Source of the DNA: Micromonospora matsumotoense
Lineage (GTDB): Bacteria > Actinomycetota > Actinomycetes > Mycobacteriales > Micromonosporaceae
Reading direction: 5' to 3'
DNA length: 64,000 nt
NCBI RefSeq assembly: GCF_900091525.1
Contig: NZ_FMCU01000016.1
Span: forward strand, 62,001-126,000
Every line of letters starts with the position of its first letter. Positions within the stretch are counted from its first letter, which is position 1. Made by a program: the position numbers and the translations under genes. Shown here piece after piece: positions 41,975 to 49,613 of this stretch. The notes under the pieces were generated by a model. That model was not told where the DNA came from, did not search any database, and saw nothing but the letters and a program-made list of their open reading frames with translations.

Positions 41975-43294
41975 TTGGAGCATCTGGTGGACCTGGACCT
42001 GGCGACCCTGCACCCGGCGGTCGACGACCCGGCGCTGAACTCGATGAATTTCCTCAACGAGGTCTCCCAGCACTGGCCCGACGCGGTGTCGCTGGCCGCC
42101 GGCCGGCCCTACGAGGAGTTCTTCGACGACGACGCGCCGGGCCGCTGGCTGGACCGGTTCCGCCGGCACCTCGCCGACGACCTCGGGCAGGACCCCGAAC
42201 AGGTCCGGCGCACCCTGTTCCAGTACGGCCGGACCAAGGGGATCATCCACCACCTGATCGCCCGCAACCTCGCCGTCGACGAGGACGTCCACGTCGACCC
42301 AGAGGCGGTGGTGGTGACCGTCGGCTGCCAGGAGGCGATGCTGCTGGTGCTGCGGGCGTTGCGGGCGGGCCCGGCCGACGTGCTGCTCGCCGTCGCCCCG
42401 ACGTACGTGGGGCTGACCGGCGCGGCCCGGCTGGTCGACCTGCCGGTCCGGCCGGTCGCCGCCGGTCCGGCCGGGATCGACCTGGCCGACCTGCGGGCCC
42501 AGGTGCGTCAGGCGCGGGACGAGGGGTTGCGGCCCCGGGCCTGCTACGTGATGCCCGACTTCGCCAACCCCTCCGGCACCAGCATCGGGGTGGCCGACCG
42601 GCGGCGGCTGCTCGACCTGGCCGCCGAGGAGGACCTGCTGCTGATCGAGGACAACCCGTACGGCCTCTTCCCGGCCGGGGACGCCGACCGGGTGCCGACG
42701 CTGAAGGCGCTGGACACCCGGCGTCGGGTGGTCTATCTCGGCTCGTTCGCCAAGACGGTGCTCCCCGGCGCGCGGATCGGCTACCTGGTGGCCGACCAGC
42801 GGGTCGGTGGTGCGGACGGGGCGGTGGGGCTGTTCGCCGACCAGCTCGCCAAGATCAAGAGTATGGTCTCGGTGAACACCTCTCCGCTGGCCCAGGCCGT
42901 GATCGGCGGGGCGCTGCTGGAGCACGACTGCTCGCTGGTCGCCGCGAACCGGCGGGAGCGGGCCGCGTACACCCGCAACCGCGACCACCTGCTGGCCGGC
43001 CTGCGGCGACGTTTTCCGGCCGGCTCGCCGGTGCGCTGGAACGCCCCGGCGGGCGGCTTCTTCGTGGTGGTGACCGTGCCGTTCCCGGTCGACGACGTGC
43101 TGTTGCGTCGCTCCGCCGAACGCTACGGCGTGCTCTGGACGCCGATGGCGCACTTCTATGACGACGGCCGCCCGGTCGACGCGCTGCGGCTCTCGGTCAG
43201 CGCCGTCACCCCGGAGCAGATCGACCTCGGGCTGGACGGGCTGGCCGCCCTGATCACCGACGAGTTGACCCGCCGGCCCGCCCCCACCCCCTGA
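41975..43294 (+). CDS. hpgT: 4-Hydroxyphenylglycine aminotransferase
   Basis: A 439-aa fold-type I PLP aminotransferase of the MocR/AAT-like group that includes HpgT. The substrate/PLP region is FQYGRTKGIIHHLIA, then MPDFANPSGTSIG and LIEDNPYGLFPAG, and the Schiff-base Lys is in YLGSFAKTVLPGARIGY. It transaminates 4-hydroxybenzoylformate to L-4-hydroxyphenylglycine, probably with tyrosine as donor, which would also regenerate 4-hydroxyphenylpyruvate for HmaS. The TTG at 41975 is chosen because GGAGG sits 8 nt upstream; GTG 41987 lacks one. It follows hmo by 4 bases and is the last gene of the cluster. Confidence 0.87.
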   Translation: MEHLVDLDLATLHPAVDDPALNSMNFLNEVSQHWPDAVSLAAGRPYEEFFDDDAPGRWLDRFRRHLADDLGQDPEQVRRTLFQYGRTKGIIHHLIARNLAVDEDVHVDPEAVVVTVGCQEAMLLVLRALRAGPADVLLAVAPTYVGLTGAARLVDLPVRPVAAGPAGIDLADLRAQVRQARDEGLRPRACYVMPDFANPSGTSIGVADRRRLLDLAAEEDLLLIEDNPYGLFPAGDADRVPTLKALDTRRRVVYLGSFAKTVLPGARIGYLVADQRVGGADGAVGLFADQLAKIKSMVSVNTSPLAQAVIGGALLEHDCSLVAANRRERAAYTRNRDHLLAGLRRRFPAGSPVRWNAPAGGFFVVVTVPFPVDDVLLRRSAERYGVLWTPMAHFYDDGRPVDALRLSVSAVTPEQIDLGLDGLAALITDELTRRPAPTP

Positions 43295-43463
43295 CGGCCC
43301 GCCACCCTGGCCGCTCGGCTCCCCGCCGGACTGCCGGCCGAGGGAGGCGCCGTCGGGACCGACCCGCTGGGCCGCCTCTGTGGTCGGCCCACTTCCGACG
43401 GGACCGACACCCGGTGTCGCCGAGCCGCCACCTGCTGTGCTGTGCGACGGAAGATCCGGTGGC

Positions 43464-43469
43464 CATAAT
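43464..43469 (+). promoter_or_regulatory. -10 box CATAAT, leaderless start
   Basis: CATAAT ends 6 nt before the ATG at 43476, which supports a leaderless transcript and fixes the short reading. Confidence 0.5.
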
Positions 43470-43475
43470 GGACGC

Positions 43476-43727
43476 ATGATCGCTTGGGAGTACGCCCTGT
43501 TGGTCCGCCGTTACCAGGGGCAGGGACGCCAGTTCCACGTCTCGTTCGTCTGGTACGGCCCGGACGGCTCACGCACCGACGTCACGGCCTACGGCGACAC
43601 CGCCGTAGCCCATCTCAACCGGGTCGGTCGGGAGGGCTGGGAGTTGGTCTCCGCCGCCGAGGACGTCAACAACGTCCAGGGCAGCACCGAGGTCCACCGC
43701 TACCACCTCAAGCGCCCCCTCCCCTGA
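43476..43727 (+). CDS. Small conserved protein (83 aa), DUF4177-like
   Basis: An 83-aa soluble protein. It starts MIAWEYALLVRRYQ and has VSFVWYGPDGSRTDVTAYG, then LNRVGREGWELVSAAEDVN and YHLKRPL at the end. The GREGWELVS core with the closing 'YHLKRP' strand resembles the small DUF4177-type proteins. No activity is known. The ATG is chosen from the -10 box 6 nt upstream; longer forms in the frame are not supported. It lies between hpgT and the convergent glyA, so it is outside the cluster's logic. Confidence 0.72.
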   Translation: MIAWEYALLVRRYQGQGRQFHVSFVWYGPDGSRTDVTAYGDTAVAHLNRVGREGWELVSAAEDVNNVQGSTEVHRYHLKRPLP

Positions 43728-43824
43728 CCGCCCCCCGGTCCCCCCGGTCCTCTCGGCCCCCGGTCTCCGCCCCGCCCCCACCCTCCCGCTGTCCCCGGTC
43801 TGGGTCGGCGAGTTGGTGAGGGTC

Positions 43825-43883
43825 GGTGATCAAGAGGTTTGGGTCACTGGTGAAGGTTCTCGTGACCTAAACCTCTTGATCAA
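43825..43883. repeat. Dispersed palindromic repeat, GATCAAGAG family, copy 3
   Basis: Left arm 43825-43846 (GGTGATCAAGAGGTTTGGGT) and inverted arm 43863-43883, between the convergent DUF4177-like and glyA genes. Confidence 0.9.
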
Positions 43884-43909
43884 CACGACGATGCGGGGCG
43901 GGGCGGGGG

Positions 43910-45346
43910 TCAGGTCAGGGTGATGGTGGGGTAGAGGGGGAAGGTGGCGAGGAGGTCGGTGGCCTGCTTGCTGATCTTGTCGGCGGTCGCCGGGTCGAGG
44001 ACGTACTTGGCCTTCGACGGGGTGCCGTCGGCGTTGGCTCCCGGCGTGGTCTGGCTGAGCACGGTGTGGATCAGCTCGGCGGTGACGTCCATCTCGGCGG
44101 TGCCGAGGCCCCGGGTGGTCAGCGCGGGGGTGCCGATCCGGATGCCCGAGGTGTACCAGGCGCCGTTGCGGTCCTGCGGGACGGCGTTGCGGTTGGTGAC
44201 GATGCCCGAGTCGAGCAGCGCCTGCTCGGCCTGCCGGCCGGTGAGGCCGTAGCTGGAGACGTCGAGCAGCACCAGGTGGTTGTCGGTGCCGCCGGTGACC
44301 AGGGTGGTGCCCCGGCGCAGCAGCCCCTCGGCGAGGGCCTGGGCGTTGTCGACGATCCGCTGGGCGTAGTCGGCGAAGTCGGGCCGACGGGCCTCGGCCA
44401 GCGCGACCGCCTTGGCCGCCATCACGTGCGGCAGTGGCCCGCCGAGCACCATCGGGCAGCCCCGGTCGACCTGGTCGGCCAGCTCCGGGCCGCAGAGCAC
44501 CATGCCGCCGCGCGGGCCGCGCAGCGACTTGTGGGTGGTGGTGGTGACGATGTGCGCGTGCGGCACCGGGTCGAAGTCGCCGGTGAAGACCTTGCCGGCG
44601 ACCAGGCCGGCGAAGTGCGCCATGTCGACCATGAAGGTGGCCCCGACCGAGTCGGCGATCTCCCGCATGATCCGGAAGTTCACCTTCCGGGGGTACGCCG
44701 AGTAGCCGGCGACCAGGATCAGGGGCTTGAACTCCCGGGCGGCCTCGGCGACCCGGTCGTAGTCGATCAGGCCGGTGGCCGGGTCGGTGCCGTAGCTGCG
44801 CTGGTCGAACATCTTGCCGGAGATGTTCGGCCGGAAACCGTGGGTGAGGTGGCCGCCGGCGTCCAGCGACATGCCCAGCATCCGCTGGTCGCCCAGCTCG
44901 CGGCGCAGCGCGAACCAGTCCGCCTCGGTCAGGTCGTTGACGTGGCGTACCTGGGCCTTCTTCAACGCCGGGGACTCCACCCGGTCGGCCAGGATCGCCC
45001 AGAAGGCGACCAGGTTGGCGTCGATGCCGGAGTGCGGCTGCACGTACGCGTGGGACGCCCCGAAAAGCTCCTTGGCGTGCTCGGCGGCGAGCGCCTCGAC
45101 GGTGTCGACGTTCTGGCAACCGGCGTAGAAGCGACGACCGACGGTGCCCTCGGCGTACTTGTCGCTGAACCAGTTGCCCATGGTCAGCAGGGTGGCCGGG
45201 GAGGCGTAGTTCTCGCTGGCGATCAGCTTCAACGACTCGCGCTGGTCGGCCAGTTCCGCGCCGATCGCGTCGGCCACCCGGGGCTCGACGGCCCGGATCA
45301 CCTCGAGCGCGCTGCGGAAGGCGGTGGATTCGGCGTTCAGCGACAT
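43910..45346 (-). CDS. glyA: Serine hydroxymethyltransferase
   Basis: A 478-aa PLP enzyme, a bit longer than the usual ~420. The PLP-Lys motif is TTTTHKSLRGPRGGM. Other conserved stretches are SENYASPATLLTMGN, KYAEGTVGRRFYAGCQNVD and ANLVAFWAIL. It interconverts serine and glycine with tetrahydrofolate, feeding one-carbon metabolism. The ATG has GGAGG upstream. A ZTP-type riboswitch fold lies 20-110 bases before the start, so expression should respond to the folate-stress nucleotide ZTP/ZMP. The 3' end faces copy 3 of the palindromic repeat. Confidence 0.95.
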   Translation of the reverse strand: MSLNAESTAFRSALEVIRAVEPRVADAIGAELADQRESLKLIASENYASPATLLTMGNWFSDKYAEGTVGRRFYAGCQNVDTVEALAAEHAKELFGASHAYVQPHSGIDANLVAFWAILADRVESPALKKAQVRHVNDLTEADWFALRRELGDQRMLGMSLDAGGHLTHGFRPNISGKMFDQRSYGTDPATGLIDYDRVAEAAREFKPLILVAGYSAYPRKVNFRIMREIADSVGATFMVDMAHFAGLVAGKVFTGDFDPVPHAHIVTTTTHKSLRGPRGGMVLCGPELADQVDRGCPMVLGGPLPHVMAAKAVALAEARRPDFADYAQRIVDNAQALAEGLLRRGTTLVTGGTDNHLVLLDVSSYGLTGRQAEQALLDSGIVTNRNAVPQDRNGAWYTSGIRIGTPALTTRGLGTAEMDVTAELIHTVLSQTTPGANADGTPSKAKYVLDPATADKISKQATDLLATFPLYPTITLT

Positions 45347-45367
45347 GCGACCTCCAGGTGACGTGCG

Positions 45368-45453
45368 GAAGGCCCAGGCGCTCGGCGTGCGTCCTCATGA
45401 CGGGGCCGCTTCCCGATGGTGATCCATCCCCACGCGCCAGTCACGGCCCGCCG
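45368..45453 (-). promoter_or_regulatory. ZTP (pfl) riboswitch upstream of glyA
   Basis: Read on the minus strand, the leader contains the two conserved ZTP-aptamer blocks: CGTGACTGGCG near its 5' end with ATCACCATCGGGAAGCG after it, and GCCGAGCGCCTGGGCC at its 3' end (45371-45386). The variable linker lies between. ZTP riboswitches turn on folate and purine genes, including glyA, when ZMP/ZTP accumulates. With the start 20-25 bases further on, translational control is likely. The call rests on motif recall, not a covariance search. Confidence 0.85.
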
Positions 45454-45619
45454 ACGATCCTACCGGGTGCCGTCCGGACCGCCTGTGCGTACCTCCGGTG
45501 CCCGCCGTCGGCCGGTTCTCCGATCGTGCGGAGATCCGGTGTCCCTGGACCGGATCGGGCGGCCGGCCACCGCCGTTGCGCGGTCGTCGGGGTGTTCCCA
45601 CGTGGGGCGCTCGGCTGCG

Positions 45620-45625
45620 TACGAT
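45620..45625 (+). promoter_or_regulatory. -10 box TACGAT, leaderless start
   Basis: TACGAT ends 6 nt before the ATG at 45632, typical of actinobacterial leaderless genes. Confidence 0.5.
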
Positions 45626-45631
45626 CGGCGG

Positions 45632-46501
45632 ATGCTGGGGGAGGACACCGAGGGCAGTCTGGTCGCGATCAGCGACCTGCACGTCGGGTACGCGGAGAAT
45701 CGTGCCCTGGTCGAGGCGCTGCGACCCGCCTCGCCACGGGACTGGCTGATCGTCGCCGGTGACGTGGCGGACACCGTGGCCGACATCGAGTGGGCGCTCG
45801 GCCTGCTCGCGGAACGCTTCGACACCGTCATCTGGGCACCCGGCAACCACGAGCTGTGGACCCCGCCGGCCGATCCGGTGACCCTGCGCGGGGTGGACCG
45901 CTACGAGCTGCTGGTGCGCCGCTGCCGGGAGTTGGGCGTGGTCACCCCGGAGGACGACTACCGGGTGTGGCGGGGGCCGGGCGGTCCCGCCCTGGTGGCC
46001 CCGCTGTTCCTGCTGTACGACTACAGCTGGCGACCGCCGGGGTTCGACACCCGGGAGGCGGCGCTGGCCGAGGCGTACCGGACCGGGATCGTCTGCACCG
46101 ACGAGTTCCTGCTGCACCCCGACCCGTACCCGAGCCGGCAGGCGTGGTGCGCGGCCCGGCTGGAGGAAACCGCCCGCCGGCTGGCCGACCGCGACCCGGC
46201 GCTGCCCACCGTGCTGGTCAACCACTGGCCGTTGGACCGCCACCCGACCGAGGTGCTGCGCTATCCGATCTTCGCGCAGTGGTGCGGGACGGAGGCCACC
46301 GCCGACTGGCACCGCCGGTTCGCCGCCGCCGCAGTGGTCTACGGGCACCTGCACATCCCCCGCACCACCTGGAAGGACGAGGTGCGGTTCGAGGAGGTGT
46401 CGGTGGGCTACCCCCGGGAGTGGCGGCAGCGCAGCGTGGCCCCCGGGCGGGTACGGCAGATCCTGCCCGCGCCGACGGGCACACCGGCGACCCTCTGGTG
46501 A
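45632..46501 (+). CDS. Metallophosphoesterase
   Basis: A 289-aa calcineurin-like phosphoesterase. The metal-binding signature runs ISDLHVGY, then IVAGDVADT, then WAPGNHELW, with two later His blocks VLVNHWPLD and VYGHLHIPR. It hydrolyses a phosphoester with two metal ions; the substrate is unknown. There is no signal peptide, so it is cytoplasmic. The ATG is supported by the -10 box 6 nt upstream. It is divergent from glyA, sharing the intergenic region with the riboswitch. The 3' end converges on a truncated dehydrogenase gene. Confidence 0.9.
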   Translation: MLGEDTEGSLVAISDLHVGYAENRALVEALRPASPRDWLIVAGDVADTVADIEWALGLLAERFDTVIWAPGNHELWTPPADPVTLRGVDRYELLVRRCRELGVVTPEDDYRVWRGPGGPALVAPLFLLYDYSWRPPGFDTREAALAEAYRTGIVCTDEFLLHPDPYPSRQAWCAARLEETARRLADRDPALPTVLVNHWPLDRHPTEVLRYPIFAQWCGTEATADWHRRFAAAAVVYGHLHIPRTTWKDEVRFEEVSVGYPREWRQRSVAPGRVRQILPAPTGTPATLW

Positions 46502-46510
46502 ACCAGCGGC

Positions 46511-46873
46511 TCAGCCGGCGTCGAGGCGGGTGAGTAGCGCGTCGGTCACCGCCCCGAGGCGGCGGGCGGCGGCCGGATCGAGCGTCCCGGTCGACAGGGG
46601 CACGGGTCGGCCCCGGTCGCTGGCGGTCAGGGCGTCCGGCGGCGGTTTGTCGATCCACGCCACGATGGGGTGGACCGATTTCCCGACCCGCCTGGCGAAG
46701 ACCGACGACGCCCGGATCACCCCACGGATCGGTGTCGGCAGGGTGGACAGGTCGCGGCTGCGGGTGAAGCCGGGGTGGTAGAGCACGTACCGGGCCCGCG
46801 CGCCGGAGCGTGCCGCGAAGTCCACCCCGAGCAGGTCGTTCGCCCGCCCGGCCTGCAACTGCGCGTCGACCAT
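46511..46873 (-). pseudogene. C-terminal fragment of a short-chain dehydrogenase
   Basis: A 120-residue frame that matches only the C-terminal third of an SDR oxidoreductase (QLQAGRANDLLGVDFAARSG, then YVLYHPGFTRSRDLSTLPTP, then SVFARRVGKSVHPI). The Rossmann TGxxxGIG and YxxxK motifs are missing. The frame extends a few residues upstream (VTRRYG) and then runs into the hairpin terminator of the hemerythrin gene at 46906-46937, so the 5' part was lost. I therefore call it a remnant. A short intact protein starting at ATG 46873 remains possible. Confidence 0.7.
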
Positions 46874-46905
46874 GCCGTACCTGCGGGTGACCGCCCCGGC
46901 GGGAT

Positions 46906-46937
46906 CGAGAGGGGCCCGACCGGACGGTCGGGCCCCT
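46906..46937 (-). terminator. Terminator hairpin of the hemerythrin gene
   Basis: Perfect 14-bp arms (46906-46919 and 46924-46937) with a 4-nt loop, 35 bases beyond the hemerythrin stop. Confidence 0.75.
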
Positions 46938-46971
46938 CTGACGTACTCCGGTGCGGGTGTCGCCGGTCAGG

Positions 46972-47481
46972 TCAGGCGGTGATGGCGTGCCGGGCGCTCT
47001 TGATCGCCTTCGGGTCGCTGGGCGAGCGGGGCGCGTCCGGGCGCAGCGCGATCATCCGCTCGCCGATCTCCTGGAGCGGGTTGCGGCCGAGCGCCTCACG
47101 CACCTTCGGGAACCACTCCTGCTCCTCCTCCTCGATGTGGTGCTCGACGTTCTCGATCAGCACCGTGGTCTTGGCGACGAAGTGGTCGTCGGAGGCGTCC
47201 ATCGCGGCCAACTCGGCGCAGAGCACGTCGGCGACGTGGTGCTCCTCGTACGACTCCAGGATGTCGTCCTCCAGGTCCGGGACGAGCTTGCGGACCTCCG
47301 GGTACATCACCTCGTTCTCGAGGTAGGTGTGCGTGGTGAGGGCTGCCACGATCTCGTCGACCAGCTTGCGGCGGCGACTGGCCGGCCCCTCCGGCCCCTC
47401 CTGCGCCTTCTCGAACTCGCGGAAGAGGCGGCGCATCTCCTTGTGGTCCTCTTTGAGCAGGACGATGGCGTCGGTGGACAC
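46972..47481 (-). CDS. Hemerythrin HHE-domain protein
   Basis: A 169-aa four-helix di-iron protein. Candidate ligands are in LLKEDHKEMRRLF (His), LTTHTYLENEVMYPEV (His, Glu), SYEEHHVADV (His) and VEHHIEEEEQEWFP (His, Glu). The acidic helix IEEEEQEW is typical of actinobacterial HHE proteins. It may bind O2 or NO or respond to oxidative stress. GTG start at 47481 with GGAGG just upstream. It is monocistronic, with a strong terminator. Confidence 0.9.
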   Translation of the reverse strand: MSTDAIVLLKEDHKEMRRLFREFEKAQEGPEGPASRRRKLVDEIVAALTTHTYLENEVMYPEVRKLVPDLEDDILESYEEHHVADVLCAELAAMDASDDHFVAKTTVLIENVEHHIEEEEQEWFPKVREALGRNPLQEIGERMIALRPDAPRSPSDPKAIKSARHAITA

Positions 47482-47570
47482 CGGCAGACCTCCTTGATCG
47501 GCTGACGGGAATCCCGGTACCCCGGGATGAGCTGCGGAAACGGATCGCGGTCGACGAATGTCCGGGGGCG

Positions 47571-48440
47571 TCAGACGGTGGCGATGGTGTGCGGGATCTC
47601 GTCGAGCAGTTCGCGGGCGAGGAACCCGATCCGGCCGAACCGGGGCACCAGCCGCTGACCGCTGACCGCGTGCACCCACGCCGCCCAGCAGGCCGCCTGG
47701 GCCGGTTCCGCGCCCCGGGAGAGCAGTCCGGCGAGCAGTCCGGCCCGCACGTCGCCGCTGCCGGAGGTGCCCAGCCCGGCGTCGCCGCTCTCCTCCCGCC
47801 AGCCCTGGCCGTCGGGGGTGGCGATGTGGCCGTAGAGGGAGACCACCGCCTCGTACCGGCGGGCCAGTTCGCGGGAGTCGGCGTCCAGGTCGTCGCCGGG
47901 GTCCCGGCCGAGCAGGTGCCGGGCCTCGGTGAGGTTCGGGGTCAGCACCACCCGCCGGTCCGCGCCGACCAGCAGGTCCGGTTCGTGGCTGAGCGCGCCC
48001 AGCGCGTACGCGTCGAAGACCAGCGCCGTGCGCGGCCCGGCCGCCGAAAGGACCAGGCGCAGCAGCGCGCGGGTCTGGTCGATGTCGTTGAGGCCCGGCC
48101 CGACGGCGACCACGTCGGCCTGCGCGACCAGGTCGCCGAGCCGGTCGCCCGGGTCACCGGCGACCGCGCCGTCGTCGGTCTCCGGCAGGCCGACCACCAT
48201 CGCCTCGGGCACCTGGATGCTCAGCGCGGCGGCGGTGGACTCGGCGGCGGCCAGTTGCAGCACCCCCGCGCCGGCCCGCAGCGCGGCCACCCCGGCCAGC
48301 AGCACCGCTCCCGGGGTGAACCGGGAGCCGCCGATCACCAGGACGGTGCCCCGGTTGTCCTTGCCGCCGGTCGGCACCGGCAGGGCCCAGTCGCGCAGCA
48401 GTCCCGGGGTGATGACCCGGGTGTCAGACCGGTTCGGCAT
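47571..48440 (-). CDS. nnrD: ADP-dependent NAD(P)H-hydrate dehydratase
   Basis: A 289-aa ribokinase-like enzyme that repairs damaged NAD(P)HX. Visible family motifs are KDNRGTVLVIGGS near the N-terminus, AVGPGLND, VLTPNLTEARHLLG and the C-terminal GTSGSGDVRAGLLAGLL, where the Asp is catalytic. In many bacteria this is fused to the epimerase; here it is alone. The last Gly-rich motif normally reads GSGDVLAG; here GSGDVRAG. The ATG at 48440 overlaps the upstream histidine phosphatase gene by 17 bases, so they form an operon. Confidence 0.9.
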   Translation of the reverse strand: MPNRSDTRVITPGLLRDWALPVPTGGKDNRGTVLVIGGSRFTPGAVLLAGVAALRAGAGVLQLAAAESTAAALSIQVPEAMVVGLPETDDGAVAGDPGDRLGDLVAQADVVAVGPGLNDIDQTRALLRLVLSAAGPRTALVFDAYALGALSHEPDLLVGADRRVVLTPNLTEARHLLGRDPGDDLDADSRELARRYEAVVSLYGHIATPDGQGWREESGDAGLGTSGSGDVRAGLLAGLLSRGAEPAQAACWAAWVHAVSGQRLVPRFGRIGFLARELLDEIPHTIATV

Positions 48441-49155
48441 GGATCTCGTCCTCCGTGGTGGGTGGGGCGCCCTGCGCGTGCAGGTGGGTGACGTCGTTGA
48501 AGATGTCCGGGGTGAGCCGGCCGGCGGCGTCCGCCGACCAGCCGGTCACCGAGCAGTTGGCGATCACGTGTTCCCGGGTCAGCCCCATCAGCTCCGCCTC
48601 GGACAGCCCTTCCACCAGGTAGCGGAGCAGGAAGACCAGGGCGTCGTGCCCGAACAGCAGCACCCGCCGCCCCTGGTGGTCGCGGCGCAGGTCGCCGAGG
48701 AGGGTACGCAGCCGCAGCGCCACGTCGGTCCAGGATTCGCCGCCCGGCGGCCGGTAGTAGAACTTGCCGAGCCGGTGCCGCCGGGCCGCCTCGTCGGGGA
48801 ACCGGCGGGCCACCCCGTGCCCGGTCAACCCGTCGAGGATGCCCAGTTCGCGGTCGCGCAGCCGTTCGTCGACACTCGCCGGGATGCCGGTGTCGGCCAG
48901 CGCCAACTCCGCCGTACGCATCGCGCGCAGGTAGGGCGAGACGACCGCCACGTCGGGTCGGCGGTCCGCCGGCAGGCCGGCCAGCCAGCGGGCGGTGGCC
49001 CGTGCCTGCTGCTCGCCGGTGTCCGACAGCGGCACGTCGGCGTCCCGGTGGGTCAGGTCGATCAGCTCGGCGCCGTTCGACTCGGCCGCCGAGGCGGCGA
49101 CGTTCGCCGTGCTCTCACCGTGCCGGACGATCCACAGCGCCCCCAGTTCCGCCAT
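48424..49155 (-). CDS. Histidine phosphatase family protein
   Basis: A 243-aa phosphoglycerate-mutase-like phosphatase. It starts IVRHGESTANV with the nucleophile His, has VVSPYLRAMRTAEL, RELGILDGLTGHG and the second His in LLFGHDALVFLL. Substrate unknown. The ATG at 49155 fits the family's usual start ~8 residues before RHG. It is first in an operon with nnrD (17-base overlap). Upstream lies a spacer with two palindromic repeats. Confidence 0.9.
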   Translation of the reverse strand: MAELGALWIVRHGESTANVAASAAESNGAELIDLTHRDADVPLSDTGEQQARATARWLAGLPADRRPDVAVVSPYLRAMRTAELALADTGIPASVDERLRDRELGILDGLTGHGVARRFPDEAARRHRLGKFYYRPPGGESWTDVALRLRTLLGDLRRDHQGRRVLLFGHDALVFLLRYLVEGLSEAELMGLTREHVIANCSVTGWSADAAGRLTPDIFNDVTHLHAQGAPPTTEDEIHAEPV

Positions 49156-49265
49156 GGCCCCATGCCTACCCCCGCCCCGCCCCGGATAATCGCCCGCCCG
49201 ACCGGCGCAGCGCCCTGCCGCCCCGCCCGGCCCCGCCCCGCCCCGCCCCGAGCGGGAGGGGTGCC

Positions 49266-49335
49266 CGCAATATCGCTGATGTAGCGGTATCAAAGGCCGA
49301 CGGATACCGCTACATCGGTGACATGGAGTCGATCA
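49266..49335. repeat. Palindromic repeat family 2, copy A
   Basis: A 70-base element. Perfect 14-bp arms GATGTAGCGGTATC and its complement flank an 11-nt loop, and weaker pairing extends the stem to ~22 bp. It ends GGTGACATGGAGTCGATCA. Confidence 0.88.
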
Positions 49336-49404
49336 CGTGTCGCCGCAGCAGGGCGGCCATTGCCCTGCCGGTCCGGGTGGGCCAGCGGGCGGGCGGCGGG
49401 CGCT

Positions 49405-49473
49405 CGCAATGTCGCTGAGATAGCGGTATCGGAGCAGGCGGATAGCGCTGTTTCGGTGACATGGAGTTGATCA
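49405..49473. repeat. Palindromic repeat family 2, copy B
   Basis: A 69-base near-copy of copy A, roughly 80% alike with one gap. It has the same ends (CGCAAT and GGTGACATGGAGTTGATCA) but a less perfect stem, so it is probably older. Confidence 0.85.
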
Positions 49474-49601
49474 TGCGGTGGCCTCGACGAGGAAGGCCCA
49501 GCCGTATTCCCGGGCGGCGTCGTCTCGGAGCGCCCGTCGTGCCCCGCTGGTCGGGGTGCCGTGTTCGTTGGTCCGGGGTCGGCCCGTCGCCGGTGGGCCG
49601 A

Positions 49602-49607
49602 TACCCT
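49602..49607 (+). promoter_or_regulatory. -10 box TACCCT, leaderless start
   Basis: TACCCT ends 6 nt before the GTG at 49614 and decides the start of that gene. Confidence 0.45.
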
Positions 49608-49613
49608 GCCCCC

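Larger units (their letters stand above)
49156..49613. other. Intergenic region with two copies of a second palindromic repeat
   Basis: About 460 bases, divergent promoters, holding a C-rich run and the repeats at 49266-49335 and 49405-49473. Small open frames here are not convincing. Confidence 0.65.
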
